Assembly: GCF_022458895.1 (NCBI RefSeq)
Contig: NZ_JAINFL010000004.1
Location: forward strand, 992,001-1,056,000
Origin: Roseihalotalea indica
GTDB taxonomy: Bacteria > Bacteroidota > Bacteroidia > Cytophagales > Cyclobacteriaceae
Reading direction: 5' to 3'
Length of the DNA stretch: 64,000 bases
The translations under genes and the position numbers were made by a program. Shown here in pieces: positions 1 to 9,618 of the stretch. Under the pieces are notes generated by a model. The model saw only the letters and a list, made by a program, of their open reading frames with translations, was not told the origin of the DNA and ran no database searches. How positions within the stretch are numbered: position 1 is the first letter of the stretch; each line of letters begins with the position of its first letter.

Positions 1-1
1 A

Positions 2-2728
2 AAGTTTTTACTGAAAGGAAAATCGGAAGGCTCACTGACCGGCGAGGTGCCGGATGGTGCAGAGCATATTTTAGAAATACCCATTGAGCCGGAAGTCATC
101 AGAAAAGGCGGGAACTGTATTACCATCACCGTGCTGGAAGGTTCCTGGGTAGTCTTCGATAACCTTTACCTGGAAGGGCCAGATGGTGTAAAGCTTACCC
201 AAAACGACAAGGTATTTGTTCGGGATATTAAGCCGACAAACTACGAAATACAAGAAGGAAATAAGCAGGTGCAACCACTGTTAGTAGATGTAGAGCATCT
301 TACCGGATCACCTGAATTAGAGGTACAGCTCGATAAGAAAACTATTTACACTACCCAGCTGGATACCGGAAGGTACCAACTGGAAGTTCCCATGCCTTCC
401 GTTTCAAAAGCCAAAACCAGTAATTATCAGGTTCTGGTAGACGGTCAGCCAGTGGCTACCGGCACCGTTAAACGATCGTCTCAACCATTGCATACCCTGG
501 CTGACTATGTGGATACCCGCATTGGTACGGCCCACTCCCGATGGATGATCGCGCCGGGCCCGTGGATGCCTTTCAGCATGGTAAAAATGAGCCCGGATAA
601 TCAGAATATGGGATGGCAGGCCGGTTATCAGCCAACCTTTGAAACCATTGGCTGCTTCAGCCATATTCACGAATGGACTATGGCCGGACTGGGCATGATG
701 CCGACCAATGGCGCACTTAAAACCAAGGTTGGCGACCAGTTTGACCCTGATTCCGGCTACCGCTCCCGCATCGATAAAACCACCGAAGAAGCCCCCCTGG
801 GGTACTACAAAGTATTTCTATCCGACACCAAAATCTGGGCAGAAGTAACGGGTACCACTCGGGGCAGCTTCCAGCGGTATACCTTCCCGAACGATCAGGA
901 TGGTCGGGTAATGATTGATCTACATGTGCAGGCCGAATATGATTATCTGCTTCCCGACGTAGAAATTAAGCAAATCAGTCCCTACCGGATTGAAGGAACC
1001 AGCCATCAGATCTCGCCTCGCCCCACCGTATGGAGTAATGATGCCGATCAGGAATACACCTTGCACTTTGTGATTGAATTTGATCAGCCGATCAAAAAAA
1101 TAGGTGGCTGGAAAAACGATGAAATCATCCAGTCCGGAAACATCAGCGGCATAGACCTCAAGGAAGCGGGTATTTTCGTGGAATTTGACACCAAAAAGTC
1201 TAGCGTGGTTCAGGCCCGTACCGGGATATCTTTAGTTAGCGTAGAAAATGCGGCGGAGAACCTGGAAAAAGAAATTACCCAGCCTTTTGGGTGGAAGTAT
1301 GAAGCGGTGGTTCAGCATCAAAAAGATGTCTGGAATGAGTACTTATCAAGAATCCAGATCTCTACCGACAATCTGCTGGAAAAGAAACGCTTCTACAGCA
1401 ATTTTTACCGCTCTATGTGCCGTAATACCTGGAGCGATGTGAACGGCGAATGGGTTGCCCCGGACGAAACCACCCACCGGCTTTCCAACCCGGACCATCT
1501 GGCTTTAGGTTGCGATGCTTTCTGGAACACCTTCTGGAACCTGAACCAATTCTGGAACCTGGTCACTCCCGAATGGTCCTCCAAGTGGGTGAACTCACAA
1601 TTGGCTATGTACGATGCCGCAGGATGGCTGGGCAAGGGTCCGGCAGGAATGGAATACATTCCGGTGATGGTAGCTGAGCATGAAATTCCGCAGATGGTGT
1701 CGGCTTATCAGATGGGCATCCGTGATTTTGACACTGAAAAAGCCTTTGAGGCTATCAAAAAAATGCAAACGACGCCCGCTACCCAGGTAGCCGGAGGCTT
1801 TGCCGGAAATCGGGATCTGGAATTTTACCTGAAGTACCACTACGTGCCCTACGATCTGGGGCGTTTCTCCAACACCCTGGAGTATTCGTACGATGACTGG
1901 TCGGTGGGGCAGTTTGCTAAAGCCCTTGGTAAAGAACAGGATTATCAGGTGTTTGCTGATCGGGGCACCTGGTGGAAAAATGCCTTCAATGAGGAAACTG
2001 GCTTTGCCCAGCTTAAAGACAGCACCGGTCATTTTGAAGACCCGTTTGATCCTTTTCAAACCGGGAGAAATGAAGAGTACGTGGAGGGTAATGCCTGGCA
2101 GTTGAGCTATTTTGTTCCCCAGGACGTTCCTGAGCTGGCGAATGTCATCGGTAAAAAGAAATTTATTGACCGGCTGGAATGGGGATTTGAAGCCAGCGCT
2201 CCCTGGCGTTACAATGCACCAAACGATCAATACTGGGACTACCCCGTAGTGCAGGGGAATCAGCAAAGTATGCACTTCGCTTTCTTATTCAACTGGGTAG
2301 GCAAACCCTGGTTGACGCAAGAGTGGAGCCGTTCCATCCTGGAGAAGTATTACGGCAGCGGCATTGCCAATGCGTACCTGGGCGATGAAGATCAGGGGCA
2401 AATGAGTGCCTGGTTTGTGATGGCTTCCATTGGACTTTTTCAAACTGATGGTGGATGCCGGGTTAATCCGGTCTACGAAATAGCCAGTCCTCTCTATCAG
2501 AAGATTGTCATTGATCTGGGTAAACGATATGATCGGGGTGAGAAGTTTGAGATCATCGCTAAAAATGCCTCTCGAAAGAACATATTCATACAAAGCGCCA
2601 GGCTCAACGGTAAAGAACTAAACTCATTCCAGTTTCCTGCTTCAGAGCTGTTAAAAGGCGGAAAATTAGAACTGGAGATGGGAGATGAACCGAACGAAAA
2701 TTGGGGAGTGGAACCGATACAGCAATAG
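2..2728 (+). CDS. GH92 family alpha-mannosidase, 5' end beyond window
   Basis: Glycoside hydrolase family 92 enzymes are calcium-dependent exo-alpha-mannosidases, usually exported. The reading frame is open from the first bases of the window without a stop, so the start lies upstream; the GTG at 47 is only the first in-frame start visible. About 150 residues precede the hydrolase part and look like an added beta-rich domain (bases 2-490). The GH92 region begins near base 503 with YVDTRIGTAHSRW, a variant of the family's opening V-x-P-x-IGT motif. The conserved acidic motif DEDQGQMSAW lies near base 2384. The frame ends in TAG at 2728. The next gene is a second, divergent GH92 on the same strand, then a sulfatase, which points to a mannose-rich and perhaps sulfated glycan. 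Family assignment is firm; linkage specificity cannot be read from the sequence. Confidence 0.9.
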   Translation, partial: KFLLKGKSEGSLTGEVPDGAEHILEIPIEPEVIRKGGNCITITVLEGSWVVFDNLYLEGPDGVKLTQNDKVFVRDIKPTNYEIQEGNKQVQPLLVDVEHLTGSPELEVQLDKKTIYTTQLDTGRYQLEVPMPSVSKAKTSNYQVLVDGQPVATGTVKRSSQPLHTLADYVDTRIGTAHSRWMIAPGPWMPFSMVKMSPDNQNMGWQAGYQPTFETIGCFSHIHEWTMAGLGMMPTNGALKTKVGDQFDPDSGYRSRIDKTTEEAPLGYYKVFLSDTKIWAEVTGTTRGSFQRYTFPNDQDGRVMIDLHVQAEYDYLLPDVEIKQISPYRIEGTSHQISPRPTVWSNDADQEYTLHFVIEFDQPIKKIGGWKNDEIIQSGNISGIDLKEAGIFVEFDTKKSSVVQARTGISLVSVENAAENLEKEITQPFGWKYEAVVQHQKDVWNEYLSRIQISTDNLLEKKRFYSNFYRSMCRNTWSDVNGEWVAPDETTHRLSNPDHLALGCDAFWNTFWNLNQFWNLVTPEWSSKWVNSQLAMYDAAGWLGKGPAGMEYIPVMVAEHEIPQMVSAYQMGIRDFDTEKAFEAIKKMQTTPATQVAGGFAGNRDLEFYLKYHYVPYDLGRFSNTLEYSYDDWSVGQFAKALGKEQDYQVFADRGTWWKNAFNEETGFAQLKDSTGHFEDPFDPFQTGRNEEYVEGNAWQLSYFVPQDVPELANVIGKKKFIDRLEWGFEASAPWRYNAPNDQYWDYPVVQGNQQSMHFAFLFNWVGKPWLTQEWSRSILEKYYGSGIANAYLGDEDQGQMSAWFVMASIGLFQTDGGCRVNPVYEIASPLYQKIVIDLGKRYDRGEKFEIIAKNASRKNIFIQSARLNGKELNSFQFPASELLKGGKLELEMGDEPNENWGVEPIQQ

Positions 2729-2836
2729 CCGCTGCTTCATAAGCCGAATGCTAGCTTAGCTATCGGTATACTGAACCTTGTTCTGATGTGAATGGAACCT
2801 TATAGAATGATCAATTTACTGCTAAACCAACAACCT

Positions 2837-5191
2837 ATGACTACTAAAGAAAAACCAGGACTTATCATGGGTTTTGTCCTGCTGTTATGGGGTAGCAGCC
2901 ATACGTTGATGGCCCAACAGCCCATAGACTATGTGGACCCCAACATCGGGACAGCTCATTGTCGCTGGTTTTTCTATACTCCGGCTGCGGTACCGTTCGG
3001 CATGGCAAAGCTTGCTCCTTCTACCAACGCTCATTTGGGCAACGAGGGCGGCTGGCAGGCCGTAGGTTATGACTTTCGGGATACCTCTATCGAAGGATTT
3101 GCTAATTTTCATGAGTTTCAGATTGGGGGAGTTGTCATTGCGCCCTCTACCGGAGAACTGCAAACCGTGCCCGGCGAATTGGACGACGTATCGGGCGGCT
3201 ATCGCTCTACATTTGATAAGGAAGACGAAGTTGCCCAGCCCGGTTATTACTCGGTTTTTCTGAAAGACTACCAGGTAAAAGCAGAGTTAACCGCTACCCA
3301 GCGAGTGGGTTTCCACCGGTATACTTTCCCTGAAACTGATCAGGCCCATGTGCTTTTCGATATCGGCAACCAGCAAGGGGAAAGCGGAAAAGTGAAGGAT
3401 GCCTCAATCACCTATACCCAGGACGGGCGTATTGAAGGCTACGTAATTACCTCTCCGGTATATGTGAATATCTATCAGAAAGGGGCTGATGTCAGAATGT
3501 ATTTCTCGGCCGAACTGAACAAAAAGCCCGCGGCCTTTGGCAGTTTTGTGAAAGATAAAATCACACCGCAGCAACGAGAGCAGAACGGAGTAGGCGCTGG
3601 CATGTACTTCACCTTCAAAACGAAGGAAGAAGAAGCAGTTGAAGTCAAGATTGGCCTATCCTATACGTCGGTAGAAAATGCCCGACTAAACCTTCAAACC
3701 GAAGCCAAAAAACTGAATTTCGATAAAGCTAAAAATCGGGCTACCAATACCTGGAGCGATTACCTCGGCCGCATTCAGGTAGAAGGAAAAAATAAGGAAG
3801 ATAAGGTGAAATTTTACACCGGACTTTTTCATGCCTTACTGGGCAGAGGATTAGCCAGCGATGTTAACGGCGCGTATCCGAAGAACAATGGAGAAACGGG
3901 ACAGATAGCCCTGGATAAGAATGGTACCCCAATTCACAACCATTATAACACCGATGCTATCTGGGGAGCTTTCTGGAACCTGACTCAGCTCTGGACGCTG
4001 GCTTACCCGGAATATTATTCCGACTGGATACAGAGCCAGTTGCTGGTGTATAAAGATGCCGGTTGGCTCGGGGATGGCATCGCCTGTAGCAAATATGTAT
4101 CGGGCGTAGGCACCAATTTTACGGGACTGGCTATCGCGGCAGCGTACAACTGCGGTATTCGCGATTATGATGTGCCACTGGCCTACGAAGCGGCTCTGAA
4201 GAATGAGATTGGCTGGGAAAACCGCCTGGCGGGAGCTGGCAAACTGGATGTCCGGCAGTTTGTGGAGCGGGGGTACTCGCCTTATGAGGAGCAATTCAAT
4301 ATGCAAACGGTAGAGGAAGGATCGGGCTTTAGCGCATCGCATACGCTGGAGTATTCTTTTAGCAGCTATGCCGTTGCTCAGTTTGCCCGGCACCTGGGGA
4401 AAACCGAAGACTATAAAAAGTTATCAGATTTATCGAATGGCTGGAAGCTGCTCTTTGACGAAGATAGAAAGCTCATTCACCCGAAAGATACTCAAGGGAA
4501 GTTCATTGAAAACTTTGATCCCTTAGCTCCCTGGATTGGCTTTCAGGAAGGAAATGCCGAGCAGTACACCTTTTATGTTCCCCACCAGCCGGAAGAAATG
4601 ATCCGGAAAATAGGACAGGAGACATTTAATAACCGGCTGGACAGCATTTTCCTCATCTCTCAAAAAAACACGTTTGGCGGTGGCCAGCAGATTGATGCCT
4701 TTTCCGGACTTAAAACCCTGTACAATCATGGCAATCAGCCGGATCTTCATATGTCGTGGTTGTTTAATTTTTCGGGAAAACCCTGGCTGACCCAAAAATG
4801 GGTACGGGCAATCTGCAATGAGTTTTACGGCACCGAAGGTATTCACGGTTACGGCTATGGGCAGGATGAAGATCAGGGACAATTGGGCGCCTGGTACGTA
4901 ATGGCTTCCATCGGCCTGTTTGATGTTAAAGGGCTCACGGATGCTAACCCTGCATTCCAGCTAGCTAGTCCCTTATTTGATAAAGTAACGATCCAGCTCA
5001 ATCCCGACTATTATGCGGGAAAAGAATTTACCATCATCACTAAAAACAACACCTCCGCTAATACTTATCTACAGTCCGTCCAGCTAAACGGAAAGGCACT
5101 TGACCAGCTTGCTATACCTCTGGAAACGGTAGCGAATGGTGGCGAGATGATCATGGAGCTTGGAGCGCAACCTAACCTGCATTTGAAATGA
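2837..5191 (+). CDS. GH92 family alpha-mannosidase, exported
   Basis: Second exo-alpha-mannosidase of family 92. I chose the ATG at 2837 because it gives a compact signal peptide (basic start, hydrophobic stretch GFVLLLW, likely cut after LMA); an in-frame ATG at 2792 would add 15 residues. The mature protein opens with YVDPNIGTAHCRW and carries DEDQGQLGAWY near base 4866, both GH92 hallmarks. The usual family stretch GFSHTH reads GFANFHEF here and CFSHIHEW in the upstream paralogue, so both belong to a less common branch. The stop codon overlaps the start of the downstream sulfatase by four bases (5188-5191), indicating translational coupling. It would act in the periplasm or at the cell surface. 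The substrate linkage is unknown. Confidence 0.92.
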   Translation: MTTKEKPGLIMGFVLLLWGSSHTLMAQQPIDYVDPNIGTAHCRWFFYTPAAVPFGMAKLAPSTNAHLGNEGGWQAVGYDFRDTSIEGFANFHEFQIGGVVIAPSTGELQTVPGELDDVSGGYRSTFDKEDEVAQPGYYSVFLKDYQVKAELTATQRVGFHRYTFPETDQAHVLFDIGNQQGESGKVKDASITYTQDGRIEGYVITSPVYVNIYQKGADVRMYFSAELNKKPAAFGSFVKDKITPQQREQNGVGAGMYFTFKTKEEEAVEVKIGLSYTSVENARLNLQTEAKKLNFDKAKNRATNTWSDYLGRIQVEGKNKEDKVKFYTGLFHALLGRGLASDVNGAYPKNNGETGQIALDKNGTPIHNHYNTDAIWGAFWNLTQLWTLAYPEYYSDWIQSQLLVYKDAGWLGDGIACSKYVSGVGTNFTGLAIAAAYNCGIRDYDVPLAYEAALKNEIGWENRLAGAGKLDVRQFVERGYSPYEEQFNMQTVEEGSGFSASHTLEYSFSSYAVAQFARHLGKTEDYKKLSDLSNGWKLLFDEDRKLIHPKDTQGKFIENFDPLAPWIGFQEGNAEQYTFYVPHQPEEMIRKIGQETFNNRLDSIFLISQKNTFGGGQQIDAFSGLKTLYNHGNQPDLHMSWLFNFSGKPWLTQKWVRAICNEFYGTEGIHGYGYGQDEDQGQLGAWYVMASIGLFDVKGLTDANPAFQLASPLFDKVTIQLNPDYYAGKEFTIITKNNTSANTYLQSVQLNGKALDQLAIPLETVANGGEMIMELGAQPNLHLK

Positions 5192-6780
5192 ACAAGTTTT
5201 ATCAACATATCGTGTGGTGCATTCTGGGGTGTCTGCTGATTGCCCCGGCAGCGCAGTCACAGAAAAAAACCAGCGCCGAGCGTCCCAACATTATCTGTAT
5301 ATTCACCGATGACCATGCTTTTCAGGCGGTCAGTGCCTACGGTGGTCCGCTGTCTAAAATTGCCCCGACTCCCAATATTGACCGTTTAGCCAACGAGGGC
5401 ATGTTGTTTACCCAGGCGTACGTAGAGAATTCTATCTGTACGCCCAGCCGGGCCACTTTGCTTACGGGCATGTACAGCCACCAGCACGGACAAACCCGTC
5501 TGGGAAGCCGCATGAACTACGACAAAACCTGGTTTGTAGAACTGCTGCAAAAAGCCGGTTATCAGACTTCGATATTCGGCAAATGGCATCTGAGTGTTGA
5601 CCCAAAAGGGTTTGACTATTACAAGCTTCTATTTGACCAGGGCGAGTATTATAATCCCAAATTTAAAAGTCCGGAAACCGATGGGGAGTATATCACCGAA
5701 CACGGGTATGCCACCAACCTCATTACCGACCATGCCATTGAGTGGATTGATCAGCAGGCGGAACAGGACCAGCCGTATTGCATCCTCATCAACCATAAAG
5801 CCCCTCACCGAAACTGGATGCCCGACCTCAAAAATATTAGCCTATATACCGAGGATGCCTTCCCGGAAACACCCACCTTGTTTGATGATTATGCCACCCG
5901 GGGCAGTCAGATGCAAACCCAGGAACTCACCGTTGCTCATCAGTTAGGCTATGCTTTTGATCTGAAAGTAGAAGAGTTAAAAGACGAGCCAACCCTGCAA
6001 TACATCAAAGATAGCTGGCCGATAGCCATGAATACCCTCACGCCCGAACAGCGGCAGCAGTGGGCCAAGGCGTATGCCGCACAGAACAAAGATTTTTTAG
6101 CCAACCGACCGACTGGCGACGATCTGGTGCGCTGGAAATACCAACGCTTCATCAAAGACTACTGCCGAACCGTGCACTCCGTAGACGAACAGGTAGGCCG
6201 ATTGCTCGATCATCTGGAAAAAGAAGGCGAGCTTGATAACACCATCATCGTGTACACCTCCGATCAGGGCTTTTTCCTGGGCGAACACGGTCTTTATGAT
6301 AAACGATTTATGTACGAAGAGGCATTTCGCACACCGCTGCTCATTTACTATCCGCCCAAAATCAAAGCGGGCAGTGTGAGCGATGAGCTGGTTCAAAACA
6401 TTGATTTTGCTCCCACCTTCCTGGATGTAGCCGGAGTAGCCATTCCCGATGCTATGGCCGGAACATCGCTGGTTCCACTCTTCAAAAACGGAAAAAATAA
6501 AAACTGGCGGAAGTCTCTATACTACCAGTTTTACGATTATCCGGCAGTTGGCATGGTTCGCCGGCATTATGGTATCCGAACCGATCGGTACAAGCTGATT
6601 CACTGGTACGGTGAGGGCTACGAAGACGACCCTGACATCGATGTATGGGAAATGTATGATCTACAGAAAGACCCTACGGAAGTTAACAATGTATACAACT
6701 CAGCTTCCTATGCCAGAATCCAGGAAAAACTCAAAAGCGATCTGGCGCAGCTGAGAGAAGATATTCAAGCTACCGAATAA
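5188..6780 (+). CDS. Sulfatase, formylglycine-dependent, exported
   Basis: Type I sulfatases remove sulfate esters using a formylglycine made from a cysteine by a maturase. The 530-residue protein has a signal peptide (MNKFYQHIVW start, likely cut after AQS), the metal-binding FTDDH at residues 39-43, and the maturation motif C-T-P-S-R with Cys84. GKWHL at 131-135 and the C-terminal metal site SDQGFFLGEHG are also present, so it looks complete and active. The overall pattern resembles S1 sulfatases acting on amino-sugar or glycan 6-O-sulfates, but specificity is not assignable. It overlaps the preceding GH92 gene by four bases, and mannose-handling genes follow, so it probably desulfates the glycan the mannosidases trim. 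Unlike the two sulfatase remnants at 10.9 and 12.7 kb it is intact. Confidence 0.93.
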   Translation: MNKFYQHIVWCILGCLLIAPAAQSQKKTSAERPNIICIFTDDHAFQAVSAYGGPLSKIAPTPNIDRLANEGMLFTQAYVENSICTPSRATLLTGMYSHQHGQTRLGSRMNYDKTWFVELLQKAGYQTSIFGKWHLSVDPKGFDYYKLLFDQGEYYNPKFKSPETDGEYITEHGYATNLITDHAIEWIDQQAEQDQPYCILINHKAPHRNWMPDLKNISLYTEDAFPETPTLFDDYATRGSQMQTQELTVAHQLGYAFDLKVEELKDEPTLQYIKDSWPIAMNTLTPEQRQQWAKAYAAQNKDFLANRPTGDDLVRWKYQRFIKDYCRTVHSVDEQVGRLLDHLEKEGELDNTIIVYTSDQGFFLGEHGLYDKRFMYEEAFRTPLLIYYPPKIKAGSVSDELVQNIDFAPTFLDVAGVAIPDAMAGTSLVPLFKNGKNKNWRKSLYYQFYDYPAVGMVRRHYGIRTDRYKLIHWYGEGYEDDPDIDVWEMYDLQKDPTEVNNVYNSASYARIQEKLKSDLAQLREDIQATE

Positions 6781-6855
6781 ATACAGGTGGCGAGTTTTCC
6801 TGGTAAAGATCAGGACAAGCTAAACGATAAGTTCTCAAGAAATAAATGTATTCTA

Positions 6856-8619
6856 ATGGAAGAAAGAAGAAGCACGACTCAATTTTTGATGCCTTACCAT
6901 AAAAACGGCAGAGTAGTCAACACCTATGATATATACCCTTCGCTCAAAGTGGAAGACGGACAAATATCGACGGATATACAGGAGTTAGCCCATAAAATTG
7001 CCGATCAGAGGGTAATCGTAGTAGATGGATATACCGGGGTATTTTTTGAGGATTTTAAGAGACAACTTGATGAGCAGCTACAGCAACTGGGCAAGAAAAC
7101 CCGTTGGACCAACGTAGAAGTAGCGCTTAAACCGGAGCAGGATATTGATCAGTTAATAGAACCGTTTCTGGGCGAGTCAGACTCTATTTTCGGTACCCGG
7201 GCTACGATTGAACTATCCGATTATTTTGACCAAGAAAAGCTTCGTTCCCTCAAGCCGGATACCGATGCCGACATTCATATCATCTATGGCCCCGGTGCCC
7301 AACTGGCCGGGTGGAACGGACTGCTGCTTTACATTGACTTACCTAAAAACGAATTGCAATTCCGGGCCCGAGCCAACAGTATTACCAACCTGGGGGCCAG
7401 CGAAGGGGCCGATATGAAGCAGATGTATAAACGGTACTACTTCGTTGACTGGATTGTGCTGAACAAACACAAAAAAGCAATCTGCAACTCCATTGATATT
7501 GTGGTAGACGGTCAGTTTGAGCGGGTTTATTCCTGGATGGAAGGCGACCACCTGCGAAGCGGACTAAAAACCATGGCGCAGAATTTTTTCAGAGCCCGTC
7601 CGTGGTTCGAGCCAGGCGTTTGGGGCGGTAGCTGGATCAAAGATCATATTGAAGGCGTAAACCCTGAGGCGGAAAATTATGCCTGGTCCTTTGAGTTGAT
7701 TACCCCCGAAAATGGCATCGTATTTCAGAGTTCCGGCAACCTACTGGAGGTATCTTTCGATTTTCTTATGTATGCCGAAGGTGAATCAGTGCTTGGGGTA
7801 GACCATGCTCAATACGGTGATGAGTTCCCTCTTCGCTTTGACTTTCTCGACACCTTTGACGGAGGCAATCTTTCGGTACAGTGTCATCCACGGGCGGCCT
7901 ACTGCAAAGAACACTTTGGTGAGAACATCACCCAGGAAGAAACCTACTACATCCTCGATTGCAAAAATGACGCAGCGGTGTACCTGGGTTTTCAGCAGGG
8001 GGTTGATCCTAAAAAGTTTGAGGCCGCCCTCTGGGACAGCTTCAATACCAACCAGGAGCTCGAGATCACCGAATTTGTGCAAGTGCATCCTGCCCAAAAG
8101 CACGATCTGTTTTTAATTCCACCGGGAGCCATTCACGGATCAGGTAGCGACAACATGGTGCTGGAGATCAGCGCTACACCCTACATTTTCACCTTCAAAC
8201 TATACGACTGGGTACGCCCCGACCTGAATGGGCAGCCCCGGCCCCTCAATATCGAGCATGGCATGAAAAACCTTCACTTTGACCTTCAGGGCGATAAGGT
8301 GAAGAAAGAACTGATTTCCCGGCCTCAACTTCTACAAGAAGGCAGCGACTGGGCGTTGTATGAACTACCCACCCACGAAAACCACAGTTACCGGGTAAAC
8401 CGCTATCATTTCAACTCCCAGGTTCACATTGAAACCGGAGGCAAATTTCATGTGATAAGTTTGGTAGAAGGCACTTCCATCCGCATTGAATCTGAAAACG
8501 GGCAAACGGAGGTATTTCGTTACGCTGAGACCTTTGTAGTTCCGGCCTCTGCCAGAAGTTATACCATCTATAACCTTTCAGACCAAGAAGCCATGGTTGT
8601 GGTGGCCTTTATGAAGTGA
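6856..8619 (+). CDS. manA: Class I mannose-6-phosphate isomerase with degenerate kinase-like N-terminal domain
   Basis: Interconverts mannose-6-phosphate and fructose-6-phosphate in the cytoplasm. The ATG at 6856 (585 residues) is preferred to the upstream GTG at 6787 because similarity starts only after it. The C-terminal half holds the type I zinc ligands: Gln342 and His344 (VQCHP), Glu361/362 (QEETYYIL) and His427 (PPGAIHG). The N-terminal ~230 residues resemble a uridine-kinase/phosphoribulokinase fold ([20 protein letters not shown]), but where a Walker A lysine would be the sequence reads [13 protein letters not shown], so nucleotide binding is probably lost. Classical ManA proteins are about 390-400 residues, so this is an extended form. 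The ROK kinase and sugar permease follow immediately, giving a mannose import, phosphorylation and isomerisation route. Confidence 0.88.
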   Translation: MEERRSTTQFLMPYHKNGRVVNTYDIYPSLKVEDGQISTDIQELAHKIADQRVIVVDGYTGVFFEDFKRQLDEQLQQLGKKTRWTNVEVALKPEQDIDQLIEPFLGESDSIFGTRATIELSDYFDQEKLRSLKPDTDADIHIIYGPGAQLAGWNGLLLYIDLPKNELQFRARANSITNLGASEGADMKQMYKRYYFVDWIVLNKHKKAICNSIDIVVDGQFERVYSWMEGDHLRSGLKTMAQNFFRARPWFEPGVWGGSWIKDHIEGVNPEAENYAWSFELITPENGIVFQSSGNLLEVSFDFLMYAEGESVLGVDHAQYGDEFPLRFDFLDTFDGGNLSVQCHPRAAYCKEHFGENITQEETYYILDCKNDAAVYLGFQQGVDPKKFEAALWDSFNTNQELEITEFVQVHPAQKHDLFLIPPGAIHGSGSDNMVLEISATPYIFTFKLYDWVRPDLNGQPRPLNIEHGMKNLHFDLQGDKVKKELISRPQLLQEGSDWALYELPTHENHSYRVNRYHFNSQVHIETGGKFHVISLVEGTSIRIESENGQTEVFRYAETFVVPASARSYTIYNLSDQEAMVVVAFMK

Positions 8620-8680
8620 ACCGAAACAATGCAATTGACATGAGCTATTTTATCCGACCTTTGAAAACAGAACTACCCCG

Positions 8681-9616
8681 ATGGAGAAAAAATATGCAGT
8701 AGGAGCCGACATTGGAGGCAGCCATATCAGCACGGTTTTGGTCGATATAGAAACCGGAACCATGCTTGCTGAAAGCATGGCCGAACAGAAAATTGACAAT
8801 CAGGCCCCGGCGGCAGAGATACTTGACGGCTGGACTGCCGCAATCCAACGAACAATGAGTCATATTACCCTGCACCAACTGGCGGGAATTGGACTGGCTA
8901 TGCCGGGTCCCTTTGACTATGCTCATGGTGTCGGGTTGTTTAAAAACGTGGTGAAATTTGAAAGTCTGTATGGGATCAATGTGGGCGATGAACTCAAAAA
9001 ACGTTTGCATCTGTCGGCAGATATGCCCGTTCGGTATTCAAATGATGCCATGTCGTTTGCCATAGGCGAATGCTGGACCGGGCAGGCATCGGCCTATCAG
9101 AATGTAGTCGCCATCACCCTGGGAACCGGTTTTGGTTCGGCTTTTCTCACGAGCGGGGTCCCCATCATCGAGGGGGAGCGGGTGCCGGCCATGGGCTATG
9201 TTTACAACATTCCCTACGAAAGCGGAATTGCCGATGACTATTTCTCAACCCGCTGGTTTGAGTTTGAGTACAAAACTCGTTTTGGAAAAACATGCGAAGG
9301 GGTAAAAGAAATTGCGGACAGCGCTAAAACGGATGCCCAAGCTCAGCAACTATTTGCCGATTTTGGAAATAACCTGGGCGCGTTTATGATCCCTCTGCTG
9401 AAAAACTTCCAGGCAGACTATCTCTTTATCGGGGGAAACATCTCGCGAGCCTACCCCCTGTTTGGCCCTGCCTTTGAAGGCGCCTTACAGAAACATGCCA
9501 TCGCTATCAATATTGGTCGCTCTGATCTGACCGAACAGGCAGCTATGGCCGGAAGCGCCCGTCTTTTACACCCCGATTTCTGGCTGAAGATGCAGCCGTT
9601 ACTATCAAAAATCTGA
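8681..9616 (+). CDS. ROK family sugar kinase (possible mannokinase)
   Basis: ROK proteins phosphorylate hexoses with ATP or act as repressors. This 311-residue protein has no helix-turn-helix domain, begins with the phosphate-binding motif GADIGGSHIST, has the catalytic-type segment YSNDAMSFAIGE (Asn-Asp) and the second phosphate loop ALTLGTGFGSA-like stretch ITLGTGFGSAF. The zinc-binding CxCGxxGC block of most ROK kinases is missing: the equivalent region reads VPAMGYVYNIPYESG. It ends three bases before the permease start, so the two are probably co-transcribed. Position after two mannosidases and mannose-6-phosphate isomerase suggests mannose as substrate. Family is firm, substrate is inferred from context. 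Confidence 0.85.
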   Translation: MEKKYAVGADIGGSHISTVLVDIETGTMLAESMAEQKIDNQAPAAEILDGWTAAIQRTMSHITLHQLAGIGLAMPGPFDYAHGVGLFKNVVKFESLYGINVGDELKKRLHLSADMPVRYSNDAMSFAIGECWTGQASAYQNVVAITLGTGFGSAFLTSGVPIIEGERVPAMGYVYNIPYESGIADDYFSTRWFEFEYKTRFGKTCEGVKEIADSAKTDAQAQQLFADFGNNLGAFMIPLLKNFQADYLFIGGNISRAYPLFGPAFEGALQKHAIAINIGRSDLTEQAAMAGSARLLHPDFWLKMQPLLSKI

Positions 9617-9618
9617 TT

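Noticed and set aside
1595..2275. 226-codon minus-strand frame opposite the first GH92 gene
   Set aside because: Antisense of a conserved glycosidase, no recognisable motif.
3851..4393. 180-codon minus-strand frame opposite the second GH92 gene
   Set aside because: Shadow frame opposite a clear GH92 core.
8635..8660. Possible TAnnTTTG promoter before the ROK kinase
   Set aside because: CCTTTG is preceded by CGA rather than TA at the right place, so the match to the consensus is too poor.
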